Counted from the first letter of the stretch, positions 1 to 5,330 are shown. The stretch is DNA of 7,793 nt from Candidatus Woesearchaeota archaeon (GCA_016203425.1 JACQMU010000066.1:1-7793), one strand, 5' to 3'. The notes: generated from the letters alone by a model not told the origin. Program-made: numbers and translations.

Positions 1-1
1 A

Positions 2-196
2 ATAAGAAGTCCTGCTGTGCGAAAGATTTCAGATGATATTAATAGCAGGCAGGAAGTAAGTGTGTATAATACTAATGTTGGTGTTCCTAAAGAGCCGGGT
101 AAGTGGGAAAAGTTTAAAATGAAAGTTTGGACTGCAATTGCTCCTGACTTTCATAATTCTGTGAATGAACTTGTTGGTGTGCAGAAAAGTGAGTAG
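2..196 (+). CDS. 3' end of an unrecognised gene (partial)
   Basis: The reading frame is open from the first complete codon in the window to a TAG at 194-196, giving the last 64 residues of a protein whose start lies outside the window. The tail is hydrophilic, with a Lys/Trp-containing stretch (PGKWEKFKMKVW) and the end NELVGVQKSE. No membrane segment or known motif is visible. The next gene starts only 9 nt after the stop, and its ribosome-binding site overlaps this stop codon, so the two are probably co-transcribed. The codon use (GTT, GAT, AAT rich) matches the other + strand genes, which supports real coding. I do not recognise the family and assign no function. Confidence 0.6.
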   Translation: MRSPAVRKISDDINSRQEVSVYNTNVGVPKEPGKWEKFKMKVWTAIAPDFHNSVNELVGVQKSE

Positions 197-200
197 AGGT
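195..200 (+). promoter_or_regulatory. Shine-Dalgarno site of the lipoprotein gene
   Basis: AGAGGT lies 5 nt before the ATG at 206 and overlaps the TAG stop of the preceding gene. The spacing is the same as for the GAGGTGA sites before 3245 and 6974. It supports 206 as the start over the in-frame ATG at 212 and indicates expression from an upstream promoter. Confidence 0.55.
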
Positions 201-205
201 TATGT

Positions 206-634
206 ATGAAAATGCAAAAACATTATCGCAGTTTGTTGTTGGCATTAGGGTTATTATTAATTTTGTTTGTTGCAGGTTGTGCCGCACCTTCTAAACAAAC
301 ACCTCCTCAAATTGCTGCTTGCGCAACAAAGGAATGTTTTATTTCTGCTGCAAATGATTGTAACGAAGTTAGCTTGACACTTAGTGAGGATATTGGTGTT
401 TTCAAGTATGCATCATCAAAAGACTGTGTTTTTACAAAAACACTGGTTAGTGCGAATGAAAATGAAGCTCCTGAAATGAAGAAGCTTTTGTCAGGAAAGA
501 GTTTGTCGTGCACGTACAAAAATGGCGCATTTGATGAGCGATGGGTGACGTCACTGGTTTTTGGAACAGAATATTGTGATGGAAAACTTAAAGAGATTCT
601 TGGCCAGTTGGTATTATTTGCTGAGCAGTCTTGA
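206..634 (+). CDS. Cys-rich secreted lipoprotein (lipobox VAGC)
   Basis: This 142-residue protein begins with a basic segment (MKMQKHYR), a hydrophobic core at residues 9-22 and the lipobox V22-A-G-C25. That is a type II (lipoprotein) signal peptide, so the mature protein would start at Cys25 and be lipid-anchored on the outer face of the cytoplasmic membrane. Six further cysteines (39, 44, 52, 74, 102, 124) could form three disulfides. The opening pattern, Cys-x4-Cys-Phe-x6-Cys, recalls small extracellular domains I associate with archaeal and bacterial hypothetical proteins, but I cannot name a family. The start at 206 is supported by AGAGGT 5 nt upstream. The gene follows the upstream gene by 9 nt. 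A signal peptidase II able to process the lipobox is encoded at 5627-6061. No enzymatic motif is visible. Confidence 0.8.
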   Translation: MKMQKHYRSLLLALGLLLILFVAGCAAPSKQTPPQIAACATKECFISAANDCNEVSLTLSEDIGVFKYASSKDCVFTKTLVSANENEAPEMKKLLSGKSLSCTYKNGAFDERWVTSLVFGTEYCDGKLKEILGQLVLFAEQS

Positions 635-642
635 GGGTTAAT

Positions 643-651
643 CTTTAAATA
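643..651 (+). promoter_or_regulatory. TATA box for the 675 gene
   Basis: CTTTAAATA is centred about 28 nt before the ATG at 675, just after the lipoprotein stop at 634. This is the spacing expected of an archaeal promoter giving a leaderless or nearly leaderless transcript. No Shine-Dalgarno site precedes 675. Confidence 0.5.
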
Positions 652-674
652 GGGTGTGATATTCATAACCTCTT

Positions 675-1670
675 ATGGTGGATAGGATGATGTTGCAGAC
701 TTTGAAGGAGCAGTATCATATTGGTAATGCTGCGGCTATGTTTTTGTGGGACAGGCATAAGCAGTATGGTGACAAGGCAGATGAGATTAAGGCTTTGTTT
801 GCAAAGTCCGGCATTCGTGCTGCGCATTGCCCAAGTTCTATTGAGTTGGAGAATGCTGCTGCTTGTTTTTTTGATGTTATGGAGGATAGTGCTGGTAAGA
901 TTGTGAATGCGTGTGCTGCGCTTGAAAAGTTTTATTCTCACATTATTTTGCCTTCTGTTGATGCGGTTGTTAATTCTCTTGTTGATGATGTTGTTCTCAA
1001 CAAATTTCTGATTGATTATGCAGAAGCGGTGGCGCTTTGTAAGAGTGACAGTCATGGTGATTTTGTTGTTAAGGATACAAATCTTGCTGAGGCTCCTGAT
1101 GATGATTCTGATGACTTGTATGCTGGGCGTGAGACAAGTACAGCGCATGAAGATATTGATGCCGCAAATATTGTTCGTGGTGATTCAATCCAGTCTGCTT
1201 TTGATGAATATTTTACTGATTATGGTGACAAAATTGAGGAATTAATGTCTGGTTTTCCGAGTAAGCTTGGGCGGGATGTGTGGAGTGATATTTATGGTGT
1301 TTTAGAGAACAAAACTGCGGATTTTGCAAGTGGTTATTACTCAAATGGCCTTGAGCATCGTTTTCTTGAAGCTTTGGAAAAAGAAATTGATGCTCAATAT
1401 TATGATGATTTGTTTGTTCGCTTGAAAAAAGAGCGCAAGCTTGATGATGTTGCTTTGCAGCGTGTTTTTCTTGCGCGTTTTGTTGCCCAGCACAGGATTA
1501 AGTGTGTGCATGAAATGGGTGAGGCTGTTCGTGATGAATGGTTTTTTTATAATGCTGCTAGCGTGAAGAAAGAATCTGGTGGCAAAAAATTAATGCGTGA
1601 AAAGACTAATTTTTTACAGCAGTGTTTTAAGAGCCATCGTGATTGGCTTGATGCTTTTTTGAAAAATTAA
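675..1670 (+). CDS. Unrecognised 331-residue protein with acidic linker
   Basis: I do not recognise this protein. It has no signal peptide or membrane segment and looks cytoplasmic and largely helical. An N-terminal helical part (residues about 1-130) is separated from the C-terminal part (about 165-331) by an acidic, low-complexity linker (APDDDSDD and following, about 138-162). The C-terminal half is rich in charged helical sequence (LEALEKEIDAQYYDD, VRLKKERKLDD) and ends with a basic/aromatic tail. Starts at 675, 687 and 690 are possible. I chose 675 because it lies about 28 nt after the TATA box and there is no ribosome-binding site, which fits leaderless translation. The 3' end overlaps the convergent regulator gene by 44 nt. 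Codon use matches the other + strand genes, so coding is likely even without a known family. Confidence 0.7.
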   Translation: MVDRMMLQTLKEQYHIGNAAAMFLWDRHKQYGDKADEIKALFAKSGIRAAHCPSSIELENAAACFFDVMEDSAGKIVNACAALEKFYSHIILPSVDAVVNSLVDDVVLNKFLIDYAEAVALCKSDSHGDFVVKDTNLAEAPDDDSDDLYAGRETSTAHEDIDAANIVRGDSIQSAFDEYFTDYGDKIEELMSGFPSKLGRDVWSDIYGVLENKTADFASGYYSNGLEHRFLEALEKEIDAQYYDDLFVRLKKERKLDDVALQRVFLARFVAQHRIKCVHEMGEAVRDEWFFYNAASVKKESGGKKLMREKTNFLQQCFKSHRDWLDAFLKN

Positions 1671-2517
1671 GTTTAAGGATTTCTGTTATTTTTGTTTCTT
1701 TTATTGTTTTTATCGCTTCAATTCTTGTTGTTGCGTCTACGCTTTGTCCCCATAAATGCCAGAATATTTTTTGCAGCCAGCTTATCCAGTGTTCATCTTC
1801 AATGCGGTAGAAAATAAAGGTGTTTTTTTCTAATTCTCTGTGGTGTTGTGGTGTCATGACTTCTTTTATGCTTGTGACATTTTCGTCGACAATCATTGCG
1901 CGCAGTGGTTGTTCGCAGTGGCGTATTTGTATTGCGTCCCAGCCTGTTCTTTTGTTGATTGCCAGTAATTGTTTTGCTTTTTCTTGTGATGTGACATCAA
2001 CGCGTGTTAGTATTTTTATGCTTACTTTTTTCTTGGAGAGTTCTTCAAGGACATGGATCATTTCTGGCTGTTTGTCAAGCCAGGATAGGTTGCCTGATAA
2101 GTATAGCACTTGTTGTTGTGCTTTTTTTACTAAGATGCGGTTGTTGATGTTTTTGTTGGTTGGATATTCGTTTTTTTCTATGTATGCTTCTCTTTTTTTT
2201 GGTGGTATGAATTGGTAGATGTCAAATGGTGAAAAGTCTTCTTTGTGTCGACCATTTAGTATTTTTTGCAGGAGTCTTTCTTGATATGCACTTCCTTGTG
2301 CATGGTCAAGCGCATTCCAGAACACTACTTTTAGTGCTCCTCGTGTGCCTTCTCTGAATGTTCGTGTTGATATTAATCCTGTTTCTGTGGTGATGATATC
2401 AACGTATCTGTCTGCTGTTCTCCAGTTTTTTTGCAGCAAGTGCGCAATTTCCTGCACTGTGCGTGGTTTTTGTCGTATGAAATCAATAATTTTGTCAGTG
2501 GTTTCTTTTGTTATCAT
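1627..2517 (-). CDS. Winged-helix regulator with PLD-like C-terminal domain
   Basis: Probable transcription factor of 296 residues. Residues about 1-70 form a winged helix-turn-helix: the segment TTDKIIDFIRQKPRTVQEIA is followed by a recognition-helix-like stretch (NWRTADRYVDII) and a wing ending RGALKVVFW. A basic linker (about 75-128) leads to a PLD-like domain (about 130-257) with QQQVLYLSGNLSWLD, a VSIKILTRVD strand, CEQPLRAMIVDE and a closing YRIEDEHWISWLQKIFWHLW. The phospholipase D HKD catalytic motif is not visible, so the domain probably senses a ligand or dimerises, as in TrmB-type archaeal regulators. I use ATG 2517 because the frame extends upstream only to a GTG at 2526. The gene diverges from the AAA_28/CYTH/kinase cluster and probably regulates it, itself or both. 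Its 3' end overlaps the 675 gene. The sense strand is A- and C-rich, unlike + strand genes, because the local strand bias is kept. Confidence 0.75.
   Translation of the reverse strand: MITKETTDKIIDFIRQKPRTVQEIAHLLQKNWRTADRYVDIITTETGLISTRTFREGTRGALKVVFWNALDHAQGSAYQERLLQKILNGRHKEDFSPFDIYQFIPPKKREAYIEKNEYPTNKNINNRILVKKAQQQVLYLSGNLSWLDKQPEMIHVLEELSKKKVSIKILTRVDVTSQEKAKQLLAINKRTGWDAIQIRHCEQPLRAMIVDENVTSIKEVMTPQHHRELEKNTFIFYRIEDEHWISWLQKIFWHLWGQSVDATTRIEAIKTIKETKITEILKLNFSKKHQANHDGS
1686..1711 (+). terminator. Possible poly-T terminator after the 675 gene
   Basis: Starting 15 nt after the TAA at 1670 is a T-rich tract with runs of five, three, four and five T. Archaeal RNA polymerase ends transcription at oligo-T tracts on the non-template strand without needing a hairpin. 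The tract lies inside the 3' part of the opposite gene, and the whole + strand is T-rich here, so this is a weak call. Confidence 0.3.
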
Positions 2518-2530
2518 GTACAACACTCTG

Positions 2531-2548
2531 TACTGTTTTTGTGCAGTA
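2531..2548. promoter_or_regulatory. Operator-like dyad in the divergent promoter region
   Basis: TACTG (2531-2535) and CAGTA (2544-2548) form a perfect 5-bp inverted repeat with an 8-nt spacer. A second short dyad, GTACA (2518-2522) with TGTAC (2529-2533), overlaps it. They lie between the regulator's start codon and its likely TATA box, about where its transcription would begin. Autoregulation by the adjacent winged-helix protein would fit, but short dyads arise by chance in AT-rich DNA. Confidence 0.3.
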
Positions 2549-2554
2549 AAATGG

Positions 2555-2565
2555 TTATTTTATAC
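2555..2565. promoter_or_regulatory. TATA box of the divergent promoter
   Basis: The sequence TTATTTTATAC reads GTATAAAATAA on the minus strand, so it is TATA-like in both directions. On the + strand the TTTTATA core is about 24 nt before the ATG at 2584, giving a leaderless ATPase transcript. On the minus strand it is about 43 nt from the regulator ATG at 2517, which would leave a leader of roughly 17 nt. A second AT-rich stretch (CTATATATA, 2569-2577) is too close to 2584 to serve the ATPase gene. Confidence 0.5.
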
Positions 2566-2583
2566 AACTATATATACATTTCT

Positions 2584-3207
2584 ATGGAAAAATACGTGAT
2601 TACTGGCGGTCCCTGTACGGGAAAAACAACATTGGTTAACGCGCTTGAGCAGCACGGTTATGTTGTTATTCCTGAAGCTGCGCGACAAATTATTTATGAG
2701 GAGAAACAAAAGTCAGACGGCATTCTTCCTTGGACAGATTTTTCGGGTTTTCAAAATTTAGTTGTTCGTCGCCAGATTTCTTTGGAGGCAAGTGTTGATG
2801 CTGATTTTGGTGACCGTTCTGGGATTGATGGTATTGCTTATTGTTGGCTTGGAAATGTTTGTGTTCCTGATGAACTGGCAAAATATGTGGCCAGCGCTAA
2901 ATATTCTGCAGTTTTCTTACTAGACCGTTTGCCTTACAAGCAGGATGCTGAGCGTGTTGAGGATGATGCAACTGCTGAAAAAATTCATGGATTGATTGAA
3001 ACAGCTTATCGTGAGTGTGGTCACAACATTATTCGTGTGCCTGTTCTTCCTGTTGAACAAAGGGTTGAGTTTATTATAAACATCCTCGAAAATTTTCCAC
3101 AAGTTGGTGACAAGTGGTCAGATAGGTGGAAAATTTTCGGGACTAAAAGAAAATCGACCGAGCCTGAAGGGCGAGAATCATACCCGTCTTTGAGTGGTGG
3201 TGGTTGA
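2584..3207 (+). CDS. AAA_28-type P-loop ATPase/kinase-like protein
   Basis: Predicted cytoplasmic NTP-binding protein of 207 residues. Walker A is GGPCTGKTT at residues 8-16, directly after strand YVIT. EAARQIIYEE (31-40) resembles a substrate-binding helix. DR at 77-78, then IDGIAYC, matches the family's Asp-Arg/Asp-x-Ile-Ala pattern. FLLDRLPYKQDAERVEDD (111-128) matches the lid region, and RVPVLPVEQRVEFIINIL (151-168) is the usual last strand and helix. This family is related to the kinase domain of NadR and occurs with a CYTH domain in Ttd14-like proteins. The natural substrate is unknown. ATG 2584 is chosen because Walker A should lie close to the N-terminus and a TATA box sits upstream; the frame itself stays open further 5' without homology. 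About 36 residues after position 171 look unlike the family, lie over two long inverted repeats and may be a late extension. Confidence 0.8.
   Translation: MEKYVITGGPCTGKTTLVNALEQHGYVVIPEAARQIIYEEKQKSDGILPWTDFSGFQNLVVRRQISLEASVDADFGDRSGIDGIAYCWLGNVCVPDELAKYVASAKYSAVFLLDRLPYKQDAERVEDDATAEKIHGLIETAYRECGHNIIRVPVLPVEQRVEFIINILENFPQVGDKWSDRWKIFGTKRKSTEPEGRESYPSLSGGG
3087..3139 (+). repeat. 14-bp perfect inverted repeat (hairpin 1)
   Basis: CGAAAATTTTCCAC at 3087-3100 is perfectly complementary to GTGGAAAATTTTCG at 3126-3139, with a 25-nt loop. One G-U pair and one C-G pair can extend the stem outward. The loop holds a small nested TGAC/GTCA stem. The hairpin starts where homology of the ATPase ends. 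Confidence 0.6.
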
Positions 3208-3216
3208 TTTTCTTTT
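3145..3216 (+). repeat. 15-bp inverted repeat spanning the ATPase stop (hairpin 2)
   Basis: AAAAGAAAATCGACC at 3145-3159 pairs with GGTTGATTTTCTTTT at 3202-3216, with a single G-U wobble. The loop is 42 nt. The right arm contains the TGA stop of the ATPase gene (3205-3207) and ends in a T-rich tract that could slow or stop archaeal RNA polymerase before the next gene. Confidence 0.5.
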
Positions 3217-3232
3217 TAGAAATAAAACAAAC

Positions 3233-3239
3233 GAGGTGA
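3233..3239 (+). promoter_or_regulatory. Shine-Dalgarno site of the CYTH-like gene
   Basis: GAGGTGA lies 5 nt before the ATG at 3245. It decides the start in favour of MGGCYESS over the longer in-frame extension that begins at 3194 inside the preceding coding region. Confidence 0.75.
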
Positions 3240-3244
3240 ACAAT

Positions 3245-4249
3245 ATGGGTGGTTGTTATGAAAGCAGTTACAGTTATAGGAGTTCTGCGTGCTCTGAGCC
3301 GCAGTGGAAAACATCAATGGCTGATGGTTTGAAAAGTTTTTTTCGGACAAAGGATGTTGGTGATTTGGTGAAGGCGTATGTTGCGTTTCATGAATCAAAT
3401 AGTTCTGGTTTTATCAAGCAGTTGTTGGCGCATCAGAATAGTGCTGAAGCGTCGAAGGAGTTTCCTGAGCTGGAGTATGAGCTTAAATTGGCAGTTGTTC
3501 CTTTACCGCCAAAAAAGTCTGTTGAAGAGCCGTCTATTGACCAGTATTTGGATGCGTTTGAGTTTCCTGCAGCAAGAAATGCGCGCTTTTTGAAGGATGC
3601 GATTAATACAAATGCAGAAGGCCGTAATCATTTTTTTGGCAGGGCTGATGAGGAGCGTCTTGTTGTCATAGAAAAAGGCGGCAAGTTTTATTTGAAGGAA
3701 AAAAGCAGTCCCTTACCTGTTGACACTGGTGTGCCGTATGAACAGCTTGTGATGAAGCGTACTGAGCGCCGTTATGAAGCATCAATGGATGAAATTTTGA
3801 AAAAGGTTGCTGCTGAATCGCATGGGGGTTCTGAATATCAGGGTGTTATTCGCAAGGAAAAGGGTGATGCTTTTGTTCTTGGCACTTATGATGGCAGAAT
3901 TTTCTCATTCACCATAACGCGTGCGCATTTGGAACATGGCAGTAAATCAAAAGTGCAGCGTCAGCTTGAGATAGAGTATGCTGGCTATGTGCCTGGCTTT
4001 CGTGATTTTGTGAAGGATGATGAGCGGCAAATTGTTGCAGGCATGGTGGATATTGCAAAGCAGGTTGCGTTTTTGAGCAATAATGTGCCTGTTGCAAATG
4101 GCTGGCGCATGCAGCTGGGTGTAACGAATGAGCGCAAGTATGATTTTGTGCGGCAAATAAGCAGCACTACAAAGCAGCTTGAGTTTAATCCTGAACTTTT
4201 GTTTGCTGAAACAGTTGCTGCGAAAGAAAAGCACAAGGTGGAAAAATGA
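3245..4249 (+). CDS. CYTH-like (triphosphate tunnel) protein
   Basis: A 334-residue protein that probably carries a CYTH fold, the eight-stranded tunnel domain of class IV adenylate cyclases, thiamine triphosphatases and inorganic triphosphatases. The best evidence is an E-x-E-x-K signature, E77-Y-E79-L-K81, in FPELEYELKLAVVPL. Basic strands then follow in a suitable order: ERLVVIEKGGKFYLKEK (137-153), VMKRTERRYE (169-178), and VIRKEKGDAFVLGTYDGRIF (201-220) followed by SFTIT. The acidic strand RQLEIEYAGYVPG (239-251) is typical of the domain's end. A C-terminal helical part holds ERKYDFV (296-302). The first 25 residues are Gly/Ser/Tyr-rich and look disordered. The gene lies 37 nt after the AAA_28 ATPase, and AAA_28 plus CYTH domains are joined in Ttd14-like proteins. 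Its stop overlaps the next start by 4 nt. A substrate cannot be assigned, and the fold call is by eye. Confidence 0.6.
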   Translation: MGGCYESSYSYRSSACSEPQWKTSMADGLKSFFRTKDVGDLVKAYVAFHESNSSGFIKQLLAHQNSAEASKEFPELEYELKLAVVPLPPKKSVEEPSIDQYLDAFEFPAARNARFLKDAINTNAEGRNHFFGRADEERLVVIEKGGKFYLKEKSSPLPVDTGVPYEQLVMKRTERRYEASMDEILKKVAAESHGGSEYQGVIRKEKGDAFVLGTYDGRIFSFTITRAHLEHGSKSKVQRQLEIEYAGYVPGFRDFVKDDERQIVAGMVDIAKQVAFLSNNVPVANGWRMQLGVTNERKYDFVRQISSTTKQLEFNPELLFAETVAAKEKHKVEK

Positions 4250-4854
4250 ATAATCTTATCTTTTTGTGCGGCCCTCACGGTGGTGGAAAAACAACGTTGG
4301 AGAAACGTTTGCAGGAGGCTTGTCCGAGAATTTTGTTGCCCGAACTCACCACCAAGACTCCTAAGTTTCACACAAGCTCTGTTGAGCGTATTACTATGAA
4401 GTTGTGTGAGCGCACAATTGAGAATTATGAAGCTTTGCGAATCGCAAAACAAAACCCTGACAGGATTGTGCTTGCCAATCGTTGTATTTATGATGCTGAT
4501 GCATATGCAGATGTTTATCTTGCGTTAGGATGGATTAATTTGGAAGAGCATGCTGACCAGCATAAGTTTGCTCGTTTTGCTTTTCCTAAAGAGCTTCATG
4601 AGCCTTATGCAATTGTTCTTAATCCTCAGCCAGAGGTTGTGTGGGGGCGTTTGCAGCGGCGTTGGCTTAAGGAGGAAAAAAAGTGGAATGAGGATGACAA
4701 AGATTATTGTTTGGCTGCTTGCAAGGCGTATGAACAGTTTGAGGATGAGCCAAGAATTTGGTACATGAAGGATAATGAGGATGTTGAAAGGATTGCAATG
4801 TTGATTGAAAGAATTGCTTTTATGGATAATTCGGTTGGTTATACTGCATTTTAG
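4246..4854 (+). CDS. Deoxynucleoside/nucleotide-kinase-like P-loop protein
   Basis: A 202-residue protein whose N-terminus is strand NLIFLCGP followed by Walker A GPHGGGKTT (residues 9-17, GxxGxGKT form). LANRCIYDADAY (76-87) sits where deoxynucleoside and thymidylate kinases carry their Asp-Arg motif; here the first residue is Asn78, which is unusual. A basic/acidic segment (about 135-151, GRLQRRWLKEEKKWNEDD) resembles the lid that closes over ATP phosphates. Together these suggest transfer of phosphate to a nucleoside, nucleotide or similar small molecule; the acceptor is unknown. The ATG overlaps the stop of the CYTH-like gene as ATGA, which points to coupled translation and a shared job. 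The last residues (MDNSVGYTAF) are encoded inside the left arm and loop of a 14-bp inverted repeat, so the C-terminus may have been shaped by that repeat. Confidence 0.7.
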   Translation: MNNLIFLCGPHGGGKTTLEKRLQEACPRILLPELTTKTPKFHTSSVERITMKLCERTIENYEALRIAKQNPDRIVLANRCIYDADAYADVYLALGWINLEEHADQHKFARFAFPKELHEPYAIVLNPQPEVVWGRLQRRWLKEEKKWNEDDKDYCLAACKAYEQFEDEPRIWYMKDNEDVERIAMLIERIAFMDNSVGYTAF

Positions 4855-4868
4855 ACCGAATTATCCAT
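4822..4868. repeat. 14-bp perfect inverted repeat at the gene end
   Basis: ATGGATAATTCGGT (4822-4835) is perfectly complementary to ACCGAATTATCCAT (4855-4868), with a 19-nt loop that includes the TAG stop of the kinase-like gene. The hairpin lies between convergent genes and could act as an RNA 3'-end structure on either strand. Confidence 0.6.
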
Positions 4869-4873
4869 TAGAG

Positions 4874-4907
4874 AATTCTGTGTTTTTGTTATATAACCTA
4901 CAGAATT
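4874..4907. repeat. Second hairpin with a related stem
   Basis: AATTCTGT (4874-4881) pairs with ACAGAATT (4900-4907). The intervening sequence holds a T5 run (4883-4887) and a perfect palindrome, GTTATATAAC (4888-4897). The stem resembles that of the preceding hairpin (AATTCGGT). Together they fill nearly all the space between the convergent stops at 4854 and 4912, fitting a bidirectional termination or RNA-protection region. Confidence 0.45.
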
Positions 4908-4911
4908 ATCT

Positions 4912-5256
4912 TTAATCCTGTTTTGTGAGCTTCCATAGAAGAATATCTCTTTCGACATAGAAATAGTCATCGAGTGTTTTGTTTTGAGTGTTGTTTGCAT
5001 CAGAGCATGCCAGTGCATATCCTTCAAGGTAATGTTGGTGTTGCATTTGTGGCTGTTTTTTTTGCACAGCATCTTGGTAGCCGGCTGTAAAACAGTGTTT
5101 GCTGATGCGTTCTCTTCCTGTTCTTGCTAAGTATGCGTTGTATCCCTGTGCGTATCCTTTGATGTACTCAACATTAGTGTTGCTGCATCTTTGTCCTCTG
5201 AATGCATGTATAAATCCAAAATCCTCTTGTGTTTTCGGTTCAAGCATTGTTGACAT
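4912..5256 (-). CDS. Small protein with four [FY]xxG[FY]-type repeats
   Basis: A 114-residue soluble protein without signal peptide or membrane segment. Four short motifs recur: DFGFIHAF (Gly14), YIKGYAQGY (Gly34), FTAGYQDAV (Gly59) and YLEGYALAC (Gly79), spaced about 20, 25 and 20 residues apart. This suggests a bundle of short helices packed through Gly-Tyr contacts. Similar GY-repeat segments occur in small proteins of phages and bacteria, but I cannot name a family and give no function. The middle is rich in Gln, Lys and His, in line with the A- and C-rich sense strand of minus-strand genes here. GTT GAC ATT follows the start on the template side; ATG 5256 is favoured because a TATA-like box lies about 26 nt upstream with no ribosome-binding site between. 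The gene converges on the kinase-like gene, with two hairpins in the gap. Confidence 0.6.
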   Translation of the reverse strand: MSTMLEPKTQEDFGFIHAFRGQRCSNTNVEYIKGYAQGYNAYLARTGRERISKHCFTAGYQDAVQKKQPQMQHQHYLEGYALACSDANNTQNKTLDDYFYVERDILLWKLTKQD

Positions 5257-5274
5257 TGTAGCTCGGTATATTGG

Positions 5275-5287
5275 TTTATTTTTATAT
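5275..5287 (-). promoter_or_regulatory. TATA box for the 5256 gene
   Basis: On the minus strand this reads ATATAAAAATAAA, centred about 26 nt before the ATG at 5256. It is a good archaeal TATA match at the distance for a leaderless transcript. It sits close to the divergent + strand box at 5300-5308. Confidence 0.55.
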
Positions 5288-5299
5288 GTTATGGAAAAG

Positions 5300-5308
5300 A
5301 ATATAAAT
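5300..5308 (+). promoter_or_regulatory. TATA box for the 5331 gene
   Basis: AATATAAAT is centred about 27 nt before the ATG at 5331. No Shine-Dalgarno site lies in front of the gene, so a leaderless transcript carrying this gene and lspA is likely. Confidence 0.55.
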
Positions 5309-5330
5309 CTGAGAGATTATATTAAATAGC

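Noticed and set aside
663..1148. A 161-residue minus-strand open frame opposite the 331-residue gene
   Set aside because: Composition (repeated Asn/Ile/Arg, many His) is what the antisense of GTT/GAT/AAT-rich coding DNA gives. The + frame is longer and has a promoter.
2431..2583. N-terminal extension of the AAA_28 gene
   Set aside because: It overlaps the regulator's coding region and the divergent promoter and puts about 50 unrelated residues before Walker A. The TATA spacing supports 2584.
3101..3217. tRNA, 5S rRNA or C/D-box RNA in the inverted-repeat region
   Set aside because: There is no T-loop consensus, no 5S-like core and no convincing C-box/D-box pair (only an isolated CTGA). Only the stems themselves are reported.
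3985..4452. A 155-residue minus-strand open frame across the CYTH-like and kinase-like genes
   Set aside because: It is a shadow: both + strand genes here have recognisable motifs, a ribosome-binding site or coupled start, and typical codon use, while this product has none.
4822..4910. Transposon ends or a CRISPR-like array
   Set aside because: The arms are not direct repeats with spacers, there is no transposase gene nearby, and no flanking target duplication is visible.
5099..5329. A 76-residue + strand open frame opposite the GY-repeat gene
   Set aside because: It has no promoter or ribosome-binding site, and its product shows no motif. The minus-strand frame has repeated motifs and a TATA box at the right distance.
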